The translations under genes and the position numbers were made by a program. The notes beneath the pieces were generated by a model. It ran no database searches, was not told the DNA's origin, and was given only the letters and a program-made list of their open reading frames with translations. From Rhodothermus bifroesti (GTDB lineage: Bacteria > Bacteroidota > Rhodothermia > Rhodothermales > Rhodothermaceae): a DNA stretch of 64,000 bases. Below, piece after piece: positions 8,485 through 16,335 of the stretch. Each line of letters begins with the position of its first letter. Within the stretch, counting starts at the first letter, position 1. The stretch covers positions 124,001 to 188,000 of the forward strand of contig NZ_JAGKTL010000005.1 of NCBI RefSeq assembly GCF_017908595.1. Reading direction: 5' to 3'.

Positions 8485-8955
8485 ATGCGGTACGGTTGGA
8501 TTATTGGGGGTATCCTGGCTTGGCTCGTTGGGTGTGGACCACAACAGTCGGCTGAGCAAACGACACCAGGTGAGGCTCCACTACCCGAAGGCCGGCTTGC
8601 CGTTGAGGCACCTGTGGTGTACACTGCGGCCGCGGGGGATAGTGCGGTGGTCACGTTGCGGATAGCCAATGGAACGGCTGAAGCCGACACGTTGGTAGGA
8701 GCTGAAGCCCCAGCTGTAACCCGTACGGTTGTGTTGCGAGCGTTGGTAGGCGATACGGTGCAAACCAGCCAGCCTGCTGCGCGTATTGTGCTTCCAGCGC
8801 GAAGCCGGGTAACCGTCCAGCTGGTACTGCGCAACGTGCAGCAAGCCTTGACGCCTGGACAGGTTGTGCTGGTGGATCTGAGCTTGGCCCGTCAGGGACG
8901 GTTGCGCGTGCGCGTGCCGGTTGAACAGGCAAACGCTGAGGCCCTTCCGATGTAA
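8485..8955 (+). CDS. PCu(A)C-fold lipoprotein lacking copper ligands
   Basis: A 156-residue lipoprotein. The start at 8485 puts a lipobox (WLVGC, Cys17) after a short hydrophobic segment; ATG 8461 and TTG 8446 lie in or very near the promoter. The mature part matches the order of the PCu(A)C copper-chaperone fold: GDSAVVTLRIANGTAEADTLVGAEAP, then IVLPARSRVTV, then a final strand block LTPGQVVLVDLSLA with RLRVRVPV. Functional PCu(A)C proteins bind copper through a Met/His set (M-x10-M-x21-H-x-M type). The mature protein here contains no histidine, and its only methionine is the last residue. It cannot be a canonical copper chaperone. It may be a structural paralogue or a repurposed periplasmic binder. 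Confidence 0.65.
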   Translation: MRYGWIIGGILAWLVGCGPQQSAEQTTPGEAPLPEGRLAVEAPVVYTAAAGDSAVVTLRIANGTAEADTLVGAEAPAVTRTVVLRALVGDTVQTSQPAARIVLPARSRVTVQLVLRNVQQALTPGQVVLVDLSLARQGRLRVRVPVEQANAEALPM

Positions 8956-8960
8956 ACACA

Positions 8961-8993
8961 GATGGGGCCGTCTGAGCACGGCCCCATCTTTTG
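8961..8993. terminator. Strong terminator between convergent genes
   Basis: Perfect 11-bp stem GATGGGGCCGT/ACGGCCCCATC with a six-base loop, followed by TTTT. It sits between the PCu(A)C-like gene (plus) and the M1 peptidase gene (minus), and probably serves mainly the plus strand. Confidence 0.8.
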
Positions 8994-9012
8994 AGCAAAC
9001 GACAAGTCTAGT

Positions 9013-11010
9013 TCATGGCCTAGTGCTGCTAGCGGCAGACCAGACGTTATTTTCTCGATCCAGGTCAGGAAACCAGCGCTCGGGGTCAATTTCTACCCGG
9101 ACTACAGGTGCAGCTGTAGGCACGGTGATGGTTGTGCGGCGTCGTCCCTCCAGCCATATGTCTACTGCAATGGTATCGCGCACCTGCGTGCCATCGGTCA
9201 GCGTGAGCGACAGATAGACAGGCATAGGTGCCAGCCCGCGGTCTTCTACGGTGATGCGCACGCCATTTTCGATGGGTTCAACAGCTGCAATGGCCTGGTC
9301 GAGCGTCCAGGTCTGGTAGTACCAGCTGTACCAAAACCAGCTGAGGTCGCGGCCGCTTACGCGCTCGAACGTGTGGAAGAGGTCGTAGGGATAAGGATGC
9401 TTAAAGGCCCACTCGCGGATGAAGGTGCGGTAAGCCTGCCAGAAGACCGTTTCCCCTAAAAGACCGCGTAGGGCCTCAAGGAGTGCGGCCGGTTTGCTGT
9501 AGGAAGCGACGCCAAAGGCAAAATTGGAATAGTGATAATCGGACCAGCGCATGATTTCGCCTTCGGCCCCCATGCGGGCCAGCATCAGGTAGTTATCCTG
9601 CTCGTCGAGTCTTGGTTGGGTTCCTGGGAAGAAGTCCTCTCGGGCATGATTTTCGGCAAACGTAGTGCTGCCTTCGTCCATCCAGCTGTAGCGCCGTTCG
9701 TTGGGACTAACGATCATGGGGATCCACATATGGGCCAGCTCATGAGCGACAACGTAGTACAGGGCACTATCGCCTGCGGCATTGTAGTCGCCAATGAGCG
9801 TCATCATGGGGAATTCCATGCCACCTCCGATGATGCCACCGCCCTCAACAGCCGTCATGTGCGGCCAAGGATAGGGAAAGCCGGTAAGGCGGGAGAGGAA
9901 CGTGATGGCATGTTGCTGGTAGCGCGTTACGTTCGCCCATCGGGGGGCTGTAGGACGCCAGAAGGTGTTGATCCAGGTGTAATCGGTTTGGCCGTCGCCG
10001 TCGCGATCGCCTACCGGCGTGCGTGCGCCTTCCCAATAAGCCTGACGCACCAGGCTAAAGGCCACATCGCGTACGTTTGTGGCCCGAAAGCGCCATTGCA
10101 GCCGTCCCTCGGCGCCGGATTGGGTGACTGGATCGGTGGTGGGTTCAGCGATACGCACCGGAGTATCGCTTGCATACGCCTGCCGCATGCGGGCTAAAAC
10201 GTTAGGCGCAAGCACCTCTTCGGCGTTTTCGAGCAGACCGGTGGCCATCGCCAGCCAACCTGCTGGCGCATCAAGGGTAAGTTGATAGTCTGCAAAACCG
10301 TGGTAGAATTCCGCTCGGCTGAGGAACGGATCGGTAAACCAACCGATCACGTCGTCATAGACGGCCACATGGGGATACCAGTAGGCCAGAAAAAATAGGT
10401 TTTCGTCGTATCCCATGCGTCCCCCAGCACCACGCTTAGGAATAGCCAGCGACCAGCGAAAGGCGAGCTGAACCGAATCCCCTGGGGCCAGGGCACGTTG
10501 CGGGAAGATCACCAGCCGGGTGCCGTTGACGGCATAGCGCGGTGCGCCTTCAGGGGCTTGCTCCGGCGTAAAGGCCTCCTGACCGTCAACGGCCACGTAG
10601 CTTAGCTGGACGCCACCTGTAATCTCGGCAGGTTCATTGCGCACAACGCCCTCGGCGTGCACGTTGAGCGGTAGCTCGAGAAAAAGCTGGCGCAGCGTTT
10701 CGGGTGAGCGGTTGAAGTAGACAATGCGGCCTGCCCCTTCTAAGCGGCGCTCTGCGACATCGATGCGGGCTGTAAGGTCATAGCGTGCATACTGCTGCCA
10801 ATAGTTAGGTCCTGGCTGCCCACTGGCGCTGCGCGAGCCGCGCTCTATGGCACGCAGGAACGCAGGCGAAGGGGTTACAGGCCCTGGTAAGGGACGCTCA
10901 GGTCGGGCTAGGACCGGTTGCCTGGGCGTTTGGATTGCGGTAGAACGTGAAGTGCTGCATCCTACGATAAAGACCAGCCCAATGCTTAAAAGCAAACGAC
11001 GAATGCGCAT
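9013..11010 (-). CDS. M1-family metallopeptidase lipoprotein
   Basis: A 665-residue zinc aminopeptidase of the M1 (gluzincin) family. The signal peptide ends in a lipobox (FIVGC, Cys18), so it is a membrane-anchored envelope enzyme. The zinc site is complete: HELAH at 423-427 and the third ligand Glu446 in MDEGSTTFAE, the HExxH-x18-E spacing. An exopeptidase-like loop GGGIIGGGMEFPMM lies about 45 residues earlier, in place of the GAMEN motif of classical aminopeptidases. An N-terminal beta-sandwich precedes the catalytic domain. A perfect -7 box on the minus strand (TAGCTTTG, complement of 11034-11041) lies about 24 bp before the start, but a good -33 box is not evident. It probably degrades peptides outside the inner membrane. 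Confidence 0.9.
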   Translation of the reverse strand: MRIRRLLLSIGLVFIVGCSTSRSTAIQTPRQPVLARPERPLPGPVTPSPAFLRAIERGSRSASGQPGPNYWQQYARYDLTARIDVAERRLEGAGRIVYFNRSPETLRQLFLELPLNVHAEGVVRNEPAEITGGVQLSYVAVDGQEAFTPEQAPEGAPRYAVNGTRLVIFPQRALAPGDSVQLAFRWSLAIPKRGAGGRMGYDENLFFLAYWYPHVAVYDDVIGWFTDPFLSRAEFYHGFADYQLTLDAPAGWLAMATGLLENAEEVLAPNVLARMRQAYASDTPVRIAEPTTDPVTQSGAEGRLQWRFRATNVRDVAFSLVRQAYWEGARTPVGDRDGDGQTDYTWINTFWRPTAPRWANVTRYQQHAITFLSRLTGFPYPWPHMTAVEGGGIIGGGMEFPMMTLIGDYNAAGDSALYYVVAHELAHMWIPMIVSPNERRYSWMDEGSTTFAENHAREDFFPGTQPRLDEQDNYLMLARMGAEGEIMRWSDYHYSNFAFGVASYSKPAALLEALRGLLGETVFWQAYRTFIREWAFKHPYPYDLFHTFERVSGRDLSWFWYSWYYQTWTLDQAIAAVEPIENGVRITVEDRGLAPMPVYLSLTLTDGTQVRDTIAVDIWLEGRRRTTITVPTAAPVVRVEIDPERWFPDLDRENNVWSAASSTRP

Positions 11011-11134
11011 GTGCTCATGCCGATAAAGCTGAACAAAGCTACCACGTAGACAATATAGGCGTTGTGCAGATTCTTGCCAAGTTGCCTGTGTTAACGATTT
11101 GATAATGCGCTTTGGTCAAAGGATTTGCCGTTCG

Positions 11135-11168
11135 TTGACAATTTTCGGCAACGTATTGCGTAACTTTG
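11135..11168 (+). promoter_or_regulatory. Promoter of the pst-phoU operon
   Basis: TTGACA at 11135-11140 and a perfect Bacteroidota -7 box TAACTTTG at 11161-11168. The distance from the end of TTGACA to the -7 box is 20 bp. The predicted start point near 11175 excludes the long upstream in-frame start of pstS and supports ATG 11216. I could not recognise a Pho box. Confidence 0.65.
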
Positions 11169-11215
11169 CCGTTAAGCTTAAAGAGGGTTTTTTCTTCACC
11201 AAACCGATACGGGCA

Positions 11216-12247
11216 ATGCAACGGCTTACAGGAGGCTTGAGCGCTGCGTTGGTGTTGCTGTTGGCGGGGTGCGGTGGGGGAGGTCAAACCGGGCAGCTTA
11301 GTGGATTGGTACGTGTCGATGGCTCGAGCACGGTCTATCCGCTTACCGAAGCAGTGGCCGAGGAATTCATGAAGCAATATCCAGGGGTGCAAGTGACGGT
11401 TGGCATTAGTGGGACGGGTGGGGGTTTTTCACGGTTCTTGCGTAAAGAGACAGACATCAATAATGCCTCGCGGCCGATTCGGCCAGTTGAAGACTCGCTG
11501 GCTCGGCAAAACGGCCTTCAGTACATTGAACTTCCAGTTGCTTACGACGGACTGGCCGTTGTGGTGCATCCGCAAAACGACTGGGTCGAGTGCCTAACGG
11601 TCGAAGAGCTGCGACGCATGTGGGAACCGGGTAGCCAGATTACCCGCTGGAATCAAGTGCGGCCTTCGTTTCCGGATCGGCCGCTAAATCTGTATGGGGC
11701 AGGGACCGACAGTGGTACCTACGACTATTTTACCGCGGCTATTGTAGGCCAGGAGCACGCCAGCCGGGCAGACTTTACCGCGAGTGAAGACGACAATGTG
11801 CTGGTGCAAGGTGTCAGTGGTGACCCCAACGCCTTGGGCTTTATTCCACTGGCCTATTATGAAGAAAATATGGACAAGCTCAAGGTCGTAGCCATAGACG
11901 ATGGCAACCCGAACAATGGCGAGGGCTGCATTCTCCCCAGTGCCGAAACCGTTAACAATGGCACCTACCAGCCGCTTTCTCGGCCTATCTTCATTTACGT
12001 CAATGCGGAGCGGGCTAACGATCCAACGGTAGCGGCATTTGTTGAATTCTATCTGCAGCAGGCTGCCGTGTTGGCACCTGAGGTAGGCTATGTGCCCCTT
12101 GCAGCCGAAGCCTACACGTTGGCACTGGAGCGTTTTCAAAAGCGGCTTACGGGTAGTATCTTTGGGGGTAAAGGATCTCAGGTGGGCGTTCGCGTAGCGG
12201 ACTTGTTGCGCTTAGAGCAGCAAAGTACGGAAGCCAATACCCCGTAG
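11216..12247 (+). CDS. pstS: Phosphate ABC transporter substrate-binding lipoprotein
   Basis: A 343-residue phosphate-binding protein. The ATG at 11216 places a lipobox (LLAGC, Cys19) followed by GGGG, and it lies just downstream of the promoter. The mature protein starts with the hallmark [18 protein letters not shown]; the phosphate-binding Ser/Thr residues are in GSST and in the later [39 protein letters not shown] is also diagnostic. It delivers phosphate to PstCA. It is first of five genes in the order S-C-A-B-phoU with gaps of 10 bp or less. Induction by phosphate starvation is expected from the family, not shown by a motif here. Confidence 0.96.
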   Translation: MQRLTGGLSAALVLLLAGCGGGGQTGQLSGLVRVDGSSTVYPLTEAVAEEFMKQYPGVQVTVGISGTGGGFSRFLRKETDINNASRPIRPVEDSLARQNGLQYIELPVAYDGLAVVVHPQNDWVECLTVEELRRMWEPGSQITRWNQVRPSFPDRPLNLYGAGTDSGTYDYFTAAIVGQEHASRADFTASEDDNVLVQGVSGDPNALGFIPLAYYEENMDKLKVVAIDDGNPNNGEGCILPSAETVNNGTYQPLSRPIFIYVNAERANDPTVAAFVEFYLQQAAVLAPEVGYVPLAAEAYTLALERFQKRLTGSIFGGKGSQVGVRVADLLRLEQQSTEANTP

Positions 12248-12256
12248 GCGATTGTT

Positions 12257-13213
12257 ATGGCCTTTTCGCCGTCTTCGAAAGACCCGTTGCTGTGGCAGCG
12301 ACAGGGTTTCCCAGGCCTGAAGCTTGATGCAAAACTTTCGCGTGGACCCAAGGAGCGCCTTATTGGCGCGTTCCTTGGGTTTTGCGCCTTAGTAACGGTG
12401 TTGACTACGCTGGGCATTGTGGCCGTTTTGGTAGGTGAGTCGGTAGCGTTTTTTGAACAGGTGTCGCTGCGCGCCTTTTTTGGGGATACGAAGTGGACGC
12501 CCCAGTTTGCCGAGAAGCATTTTGGCATTTGGCCGCTACTGGCCGGCACGCTGATGATTACCGTGATTGCAGCGCTGGTAGCGATTCCCATTGGGCTAGC
12601 TGCGGCTATCTATATTTCGCAGTATGCGCCCGAAACCGTGCGGCGTTGGCTTAAGCCTTCGCTAGAATTGCTAGCGGGGGTACCTACAGTGGTTTACGGC
12701 TATTTTGCGTTGACGTTTGTTACGCCCCTGTTGCAGCGCGTTTTGCCCCAGATGCAGGTTTACAATGCGCTTAGTGCTGGACTGGTGGTGGGGATTATGA
12801 TCATTCCTATGGTCGCCTCGTTGAGCGAAGACGCGCTGCGGGCAGTGCCGCGGTCGTTGGCCGAAGGGGCCTATGCCCTAGGGGCTACCAAATATGAAGT
12901 CGTGTTGCGTGTGGTTGTGCCGGCAGCGCTGAGTGGCATCATGGCCAGCTTCATTTTGGCACTAAGCCGGGCGATTGGAGAGACGATGATTGTAACGCTG
13001 GCTGCTGGGGCTACACCGCGCCTAACGCTGAATCCCTTGGAGTCCATTCAAACGATGACGGCGTACATTGTGCAGGTAAGCCTGGGAGATACGCCGCAAG
13101 GTACGGTGGTCTACCAGAGCCTATTTGCCGTAGGCTTGGTGCTGTTTGTGCTTACGCTGGGTATGAACTTGTTGGCCAACCGCATTATCCTGCGCTTTAA
13201 AGAGAGCTATTGA
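12257..13213 (+). CDS. pstC: Phosphate ABC transporter permease
   Basis: A 318-residue inner-membrane permease with about six transmembrane segments. The binding-protein-dependent transport signature (EAA loop) reads [27 protein letters not shown] and contacts Pst[18 protein letters not shown] is typical of PstC. The N-terminal cytoplasmic stretch of about 40 residues ([13 protein letters not shown]) is of normal type. It starts 9 bp after pstS and ends one base before pstA. With PstA it forms the phosphate channel. Confidence 0.96.
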   Translation: MAFSPSSKDPLLWQRQGFPGLKLDAKLSRGPKERLIGAFLGFCALVTVLTTLGIVAVLVGESVAFFEQVSLRAFFGDTKWTPQFAEKHFGIWPLLAGTLMITVIAALVAIPIGLAAAIYISQYAPETVRRWLKPSLELLAGVPTVVYGYFALTFVTPLLQRVLPQMQVYNALSAGLVVGIMIIPMVASLSEDALRAVPRSLAEGAYALGATKYEVVLRVVVPAALSGIMASFILALSRAIGETMIVTLAAGATPRLTLNPLESIQTMTAYIVQVSLGDTPQGTVVYQSLFAVGLVLFVLTLGMNLLANRIILRFKESY

Positions 13214-13214
13214 G

Positions 13215-14114
13215 ATGGGTATGGTTGAAGTTGAAGCAGCCGTAGCCGCGCGTTTTGATCCTAGGCCAATCGAGCGGCGGCGCATTGGACAGGTACTGGC
13301 GGTTGTGCTGTTTTTTTCTACCACCTTTGGGCTACTGGTACTGTTGACACTGCTGGTGGACGTGGTCCAGAAAGGCCTCCCCTGGCTCGATTGGCAGTTT
13401 TTGACGTCTTATCCCTCCCGAAATCCAGAAGAGGCCGGTATTAAGTCGGCCATTGTGGGGTCTTTTTGGATGATGCTGCTGACCGCGCTGTTTTCCGTGC
13501 CTGTTGGCATAGGTGCTGCCATTTATCTGGAAGAATATGCGCCGCGGGGTTGGTTTTTGCGGTTAGTTCAGCTCAACATTGCAAACCTAGCGGGCATTCC
13601 TTCGGTCATTTATGGTATTTTGGGCTTAGGGCTTTTTGTGCGCTTTTTCGGACTAGGGCGCAGTCTGCTGGCAGGAGCGCTTACCATGAGTTTATTGGTG
13701 CTTCCGATCATTGTGATTAGCACGCAGGAGGCTTTGCGGGCTATCCCCCAGGGCATTCGAGAGAGCGCTTATGCGTTGGGAGCTACGCGTTGGCAGGTGG
13801 TTTCGAGCCATCTGCTGCCCATTGCTGCTCCAGGTATCCTTACGGGCGTGATTTTGTCGCTGAGCCGGGCAATGGGAGAGACCGCGCCTCTGATCATGAT
13901 CGGAGCACTCACGTTTATTGCCTTTTTACCCAGCAGTTTGCTGGATCCTTTTACCGTGCTGCCCATCCAGATTTTCAACTGGACGGCGCGGCCTCAGGAA
14001 GCTTTCCGTGGTTTGGCAGCAGCGGCCATCCTGGTGCTTATGGTGTTTCTGCTGTTGATGAACCTAAGCGCCATTCTACTGCGCAACTACTATGAACGTC
14101 ACCGTCCGCACTAA
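13215..14114 (+). CDS. pstA: Phosphate ABC transporter permease
   Basis: A 299-residue inner-membrane permease with about six transmembrane segments. The EAA loop is [27 protein letters not shown], followed by the PstA-type [19 protein letters not shown]. The conserved [11 protein letters not shown] segment sits near residue 110. It partners PstC. Its end overlaps the annotated start of pstB by 23 bp, which suggests translational coupling. An alternative pstB start at 14119 would remove the overlap. Confidence 0.96.
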   Translation: MGMVEVEAAVAARFDPRPIERRRIGQVLAVVLFFSTTFGLLVLLTLLVDVVQKGLPWLDWQFLTSYPSRNPEEAGIKSAIVGSFWMMLLTALFSVPVGIGAAIYLEEYAPRGWFLRLVQLNIANLAGIPSVIYGILGLGLFVRFFGLGRSLLAGALTMSLLVLPIIVISTQEALRAIPQGIRESAYALGATRWQVVSSHLLPIAAPGILTGVILSLSRAMGETAPLIMIGALTFIAFLPSSLLDPFTVLPIQIFNWTARPQEAFRGLAAAAILVLMVFLLLMNLSAILLRNYYERHRPH

Positions 14115-14952
14115 GGCCATGGCTGATCACGTGTTACCCACCGAAGCGCTCATGCGCACGCAGCCTACCCCGTGGAGTGAGGATCAACAGCTCCAGCCAA
14201 GTAGTCCACCGCCTAAAATGGAAGTGCGTAACCTGTATTTTTGGTATGGCGACAAGCTCGCACTCGAAGATATTTCCTTGCAGATTCGGCCTAATGAGGT
14301 AACTGCGTTCATTGGGCCTTCGGGCTGCGGTAAGAGCACGCTGCTGCGTTGCTTGAACCGGATGAACGAGCTCATTCCGAATACGCGCTTAGAAGGCGAA
14401 GTGCTGCTCGATGGAAGGGATATTTATCGTGAAATGGACCCAGTGGTGGTACGACGCCGCGTAGGCATGGTTTTTCAAAAACCCAATCCCTTCCCTAAGT
14501 CCATTTACCAGAACGTAGCCTGGGGGGCGCGCATCAACGGGTATAAAGGCAACTTAGATGAACTGGTGGAGCGTTGCTTGCGTCTGGCAGCCCTTTGGGA
14601 TGAAGTCAAAGATCGGCTGCATGAGAATGCCTATCGCCTCAGTGGGGGGCAGCAGCAGCGCTTGTGCATTGCGCGCGCACTGGCTGTTGAGCCCGAAGTG
14701 CTTTTGATGGACGAGCCGGCCAGCGCTCTCGATCCGATTGCTACGGCAAAGCTGGAAGAGACGATTCTGGATCTAAAAACGTCCTATACGATTGTAATTG
14801 TTACCCACAACATGCATCAGGCCTCGCGCATTAGCGATACGACAGCGTTTTTTTACATGGGCGAGCTGATTGAAATGAATCGCACCGACGAGCTTTTTAC
14901 GCGCCCACGGGAGAAACGCACGGAAGATTATATTACCGGAAGATTTGGCTGA
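14092..14952 (+). CDS. pstB: Phosphate ABC transporter ATP-binding protein
   Basis: The ATPase of the Pst importer. Walker [10 protein letters not shown], the family-specific [10 protein letters not shown] that follows it, signature LSGGQQQR, Walker [14 protein letters not shown] and switch histidine in IVTHNMHQA are all intact. The first 42 residues (to PPPK) are an unconserved leader; similarity begins at [13 protein letters not shown]. Starts at 14092 (overlapping pstA), 14119 or 14218 are all possible; I list the longest. It is coupled tightly to pstA and phoU. Confidence 0.95.
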   Translation: MNVTVRTKAMADHVLPTEALMRTQPTPWSEDQQLQPSSPPPKMEVRNLYFWYGDKLALEDISLQIRPNEVTAFIGPSGCGKSTLLRCLNRMNELIPNTRLEGEVLLDGRDIYREMDPVVVRRRVGMVFQKPNPFPKSIYQNVAWGARINGYKGNLDELVERCLRLAALWDEVKDRLHENAYRLSGGQQQRLCIARALAVEPEVLLMDEPASALDPIATAKLEETILDLKTSYTIVIVTHNMHQASRISDTTAFFYMGELIEMNRTDELFTRPREKRTEDYITGRFG

Positions 14953-14954
14953 GG

Positions 14955-15659
14955 ATGACCATTCGTCGACATATCGACCTTGAGCTGCTGCTGTTGCAGC
15001 GCATGCTGTTTGAGATGGCCGAGCTGGTCGATGCGCAGCTTTCAGATGCAATCGATGCCCTTTTGCATCGCGACGTGGCTTTGGCCGAGAAGGTACGTGC
15101 CCGAGACGACGAGGTGGATGCCTATGAGCTCAAAATTGACCGCCAGTGCGAGCGCATCCTGGCTTTGCACCATCCGGTCGCAGCTGAGCTGCGCATGATT
15201 ATCACGGCCGTTAAGGTCAATACGGACCTGGAGCGCATTGGGGATCATTGCAAGAACATGGCCAAGAACACGCCGCATGTGGTGGAAGCGCCAGAGGCTT
15301 TGGCGCAGACGCGGCTTGAAGAGATGGCTGATGCGTCGCGGGAGATGCTGCGCCAGGTACAAGAGGCGTTTGTTAAGCGGGATCGATTGCTGGCGCGTCA
15401 GGTCCTTGCTCAGGACCTACAGATCGACCGCTTGCACAAGGAGAACTTTGCCCGACTGGTGCAGTTTGGACGACAACACCCGGAGCATATCGAGGCTGTT
15501 GCCCACCTGATCACGGCCAGCAAGGCGCTGGAGCGCATTTCTGACCATGCCAAAAACATTGCCGAAAGCGTGGTCTTTTTGATCGAAGGCGTTGATATTC
15601 GCCATCGAACTTTGCGCTCTTCGGAGGCTTCGACGCCCGACAGTACCGCATCCGCATAA
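14955..15659 (+). CDS. phoU: Phosphate signalling regulator PhoU
   Basis: A 234-residue all-helical protein made of two three-helix repeats. Each repeat carries the metal-binding E/D-x3-D signature: DLERIGDHCKNMAKN near residue 95 and ALERISDHAKNIAES near residue 195. PhoU links Pst transport state to the PhoR/PhoB two-component system in other bacteria and restrains phosphate uptake. It begins 2 bp after pstB and closes the operon. No phoR/phoB genes are in the window. The final 20 residues (STPDSTASA) are a non-conserved tail. Confidence 0.95.
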   Translation: MTIRRHIDLELLLLQRMLFEMAELVDAQLSDAIDALLHRDVALAEKVRARDDEVDAYELKIDRQCERILALHHPVAAELRMIITAVKVNTDLERIGDHCKNMAKNTPHVVEAPEALAQTRLEEMADASREMLRQVQEAFVKRDRLLARQVLAQDLQIDRLHKENFARLVQFGRQHPEHIEAVAHLITASKALERISDHAKNIAESVVFLIEGVDIRHRTLRSSEASTPDSTASA

Positions 15660-15666
15660 CGTGTCT

Positions 15667-15704
15667 ATAAAAAAGCCCGGCCCTTAGGGCCGGGCAAATG
15701 TTTT
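15667..15704. terminator. Bidirectional terminator between phoU and hsp20
   Basis: Perfect nine-bp stem GCCCGGCCC/GGGCCGGGC (15675-15695) with a three-base loop. On the minus strand it is followed by six T, giving a textbook terminator for hsp20. On the plus strand the stem is followed by AAATGTTTT, a weaker end for the pst operon. Confidence 0.85.
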
Positions 15705-15722
15705 GCGCATGCGAGGGCCCCT

Positions 15723-16169
15723 TTAGGAAATCTTGACGCGTACTGGCTTGCGCTCTTCGCGCTTGGAGGCCTCGATCACCAGGATGCCATTTTCAAAGCG
15801 GGCCTTGATCTTTTCAGGGTCCACATTTGGGCCCAGGTGAAGCGACCGGAAGAAGCGTCCATGCCAGCGCTCCATCCGGTGATACTGGGCATCCTTGTGC
15901 GTCTCTAACTGCGAAGGACGTTCGCCACTAATGGTCAGCGTCCCTTCCTCGAAAGTGAGCGTTACTTGGTCCCGGTTGACGCCGGGCAGGTCGACATAGA
16001 TAAAGTAGGCATCGTCCGTTTCCAACACATCGACGGTTGGCGTCCAAACAGCCGACGTGATTTCAGAGCGCAGCCAGTTGCCGAAAAAGTTCTCAAACAG
16101 GCGGTCTACTTCCCGCTGCAGTTCGCCCAGCAGCGACGTCGGCGACGTATAGCGCATCACCTCAGCCAT
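15723..16169 (-). CDS. Small heat-shock protein (Hsp20/alpha-crystallin)
   Basis: A 148-residue ATP-independent holdase chaperone. The alpha-crystallin domain runs from VWTPTVDVLETDDAYFIYVDLPGV (about residue 41) to the end, with the conserved ARFENGILVIEASK block near the C terminus. The IxI-type tail motif that ties oligomers together is present as VRVKI. A strong Shine-Dalgarno (GGAGGTG on the minus strand, about five bases before ATG) is notable in a phylum that mostly lacks them. Upstream lies an unusual array of CCGAC/GTCGG repeats (16212-16248), the likely site of heat-shock or stress control. It is monocistronic between two terminators. Confidence 0.96.
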   Translation of the reverse strand: MAEVMRYTSPTSLLGELQREVDRLFENFFGNWLRSEITSAVWTPTVDVLETDDAYFIYVDLPGVNRDQVTLTFEEGTLTISGERPSQLETHKDAQYHRMERWHGRFFRSLHLGPNVDPEKIKARFENGILVIEASKREERKPVRVKIS

Positions 16170-16211
16170 GGCACCTCCGCGGTTTGGTTTAGGGGTTATG
16201 CGATACGCCTA

Positions 16212-16248
16212 CCGACAAGCCAATCCGACAAAATGTCGGATTCGTCGG
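16212..16248. promoter_or_regulatory. Nested CCGAC/GTCGG inverted-repeat element upstream of hsp20
   Basis: Four pentamers in symmetrical order: CCGAC (16212), CCGAC (16225), GTCGG (16235) and GTCGG (16244). The inner pair is part of a perfect nine-bp inverted repeat AATCCGACA/TGTCGGATT with spacer AAA (16222-16242). It is 43-79 bp upstream of the hsp20 start. It is not a CIRCE element (TTAGCACTC-N9-GAGTGCTAA). It could be a repressor/activator operator or, if transcribed, a 5'UTR hairpin. Confidence 0.6.
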
Positions 16249-16253
16249 CTGCT

Positions 16254-16291
16254 TTTGTAAAAAAACAAAGGGTATGCCATTGGGCATACCC
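16254..16291 (-). terminator. Terminator of the S41 protease gene
   Basis: On the minus strand, GGGTATGCCC and GGCATACCC arms with a short loop are followed by TTTTGTTTTTTT. It lies 45 bp after the stop of the S41 protease gene and isolates it from hsp20. Confidence 0.85.
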
Positions 16292-16335
16292 TAAAACCAG
16301 GAGGACAGGTTGTCTTGCAGTGCCTGTCAACTTGG

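Noticed and set aside
9532-10197. A 221-codon plus-strand frame
   Set aside because: It is antisense to the zinc-site region of the M1 peptidase, whose motifs are unmistakable.
16170-16335. CIRCE or ROSE-type thermometer upstream of hsp20
   Set aside because: The CIRCE sequence is absent, and I could not find pairing of the Shine-Dalgarno with an upstream U-rich segment; the CCGAC array is reported separately.
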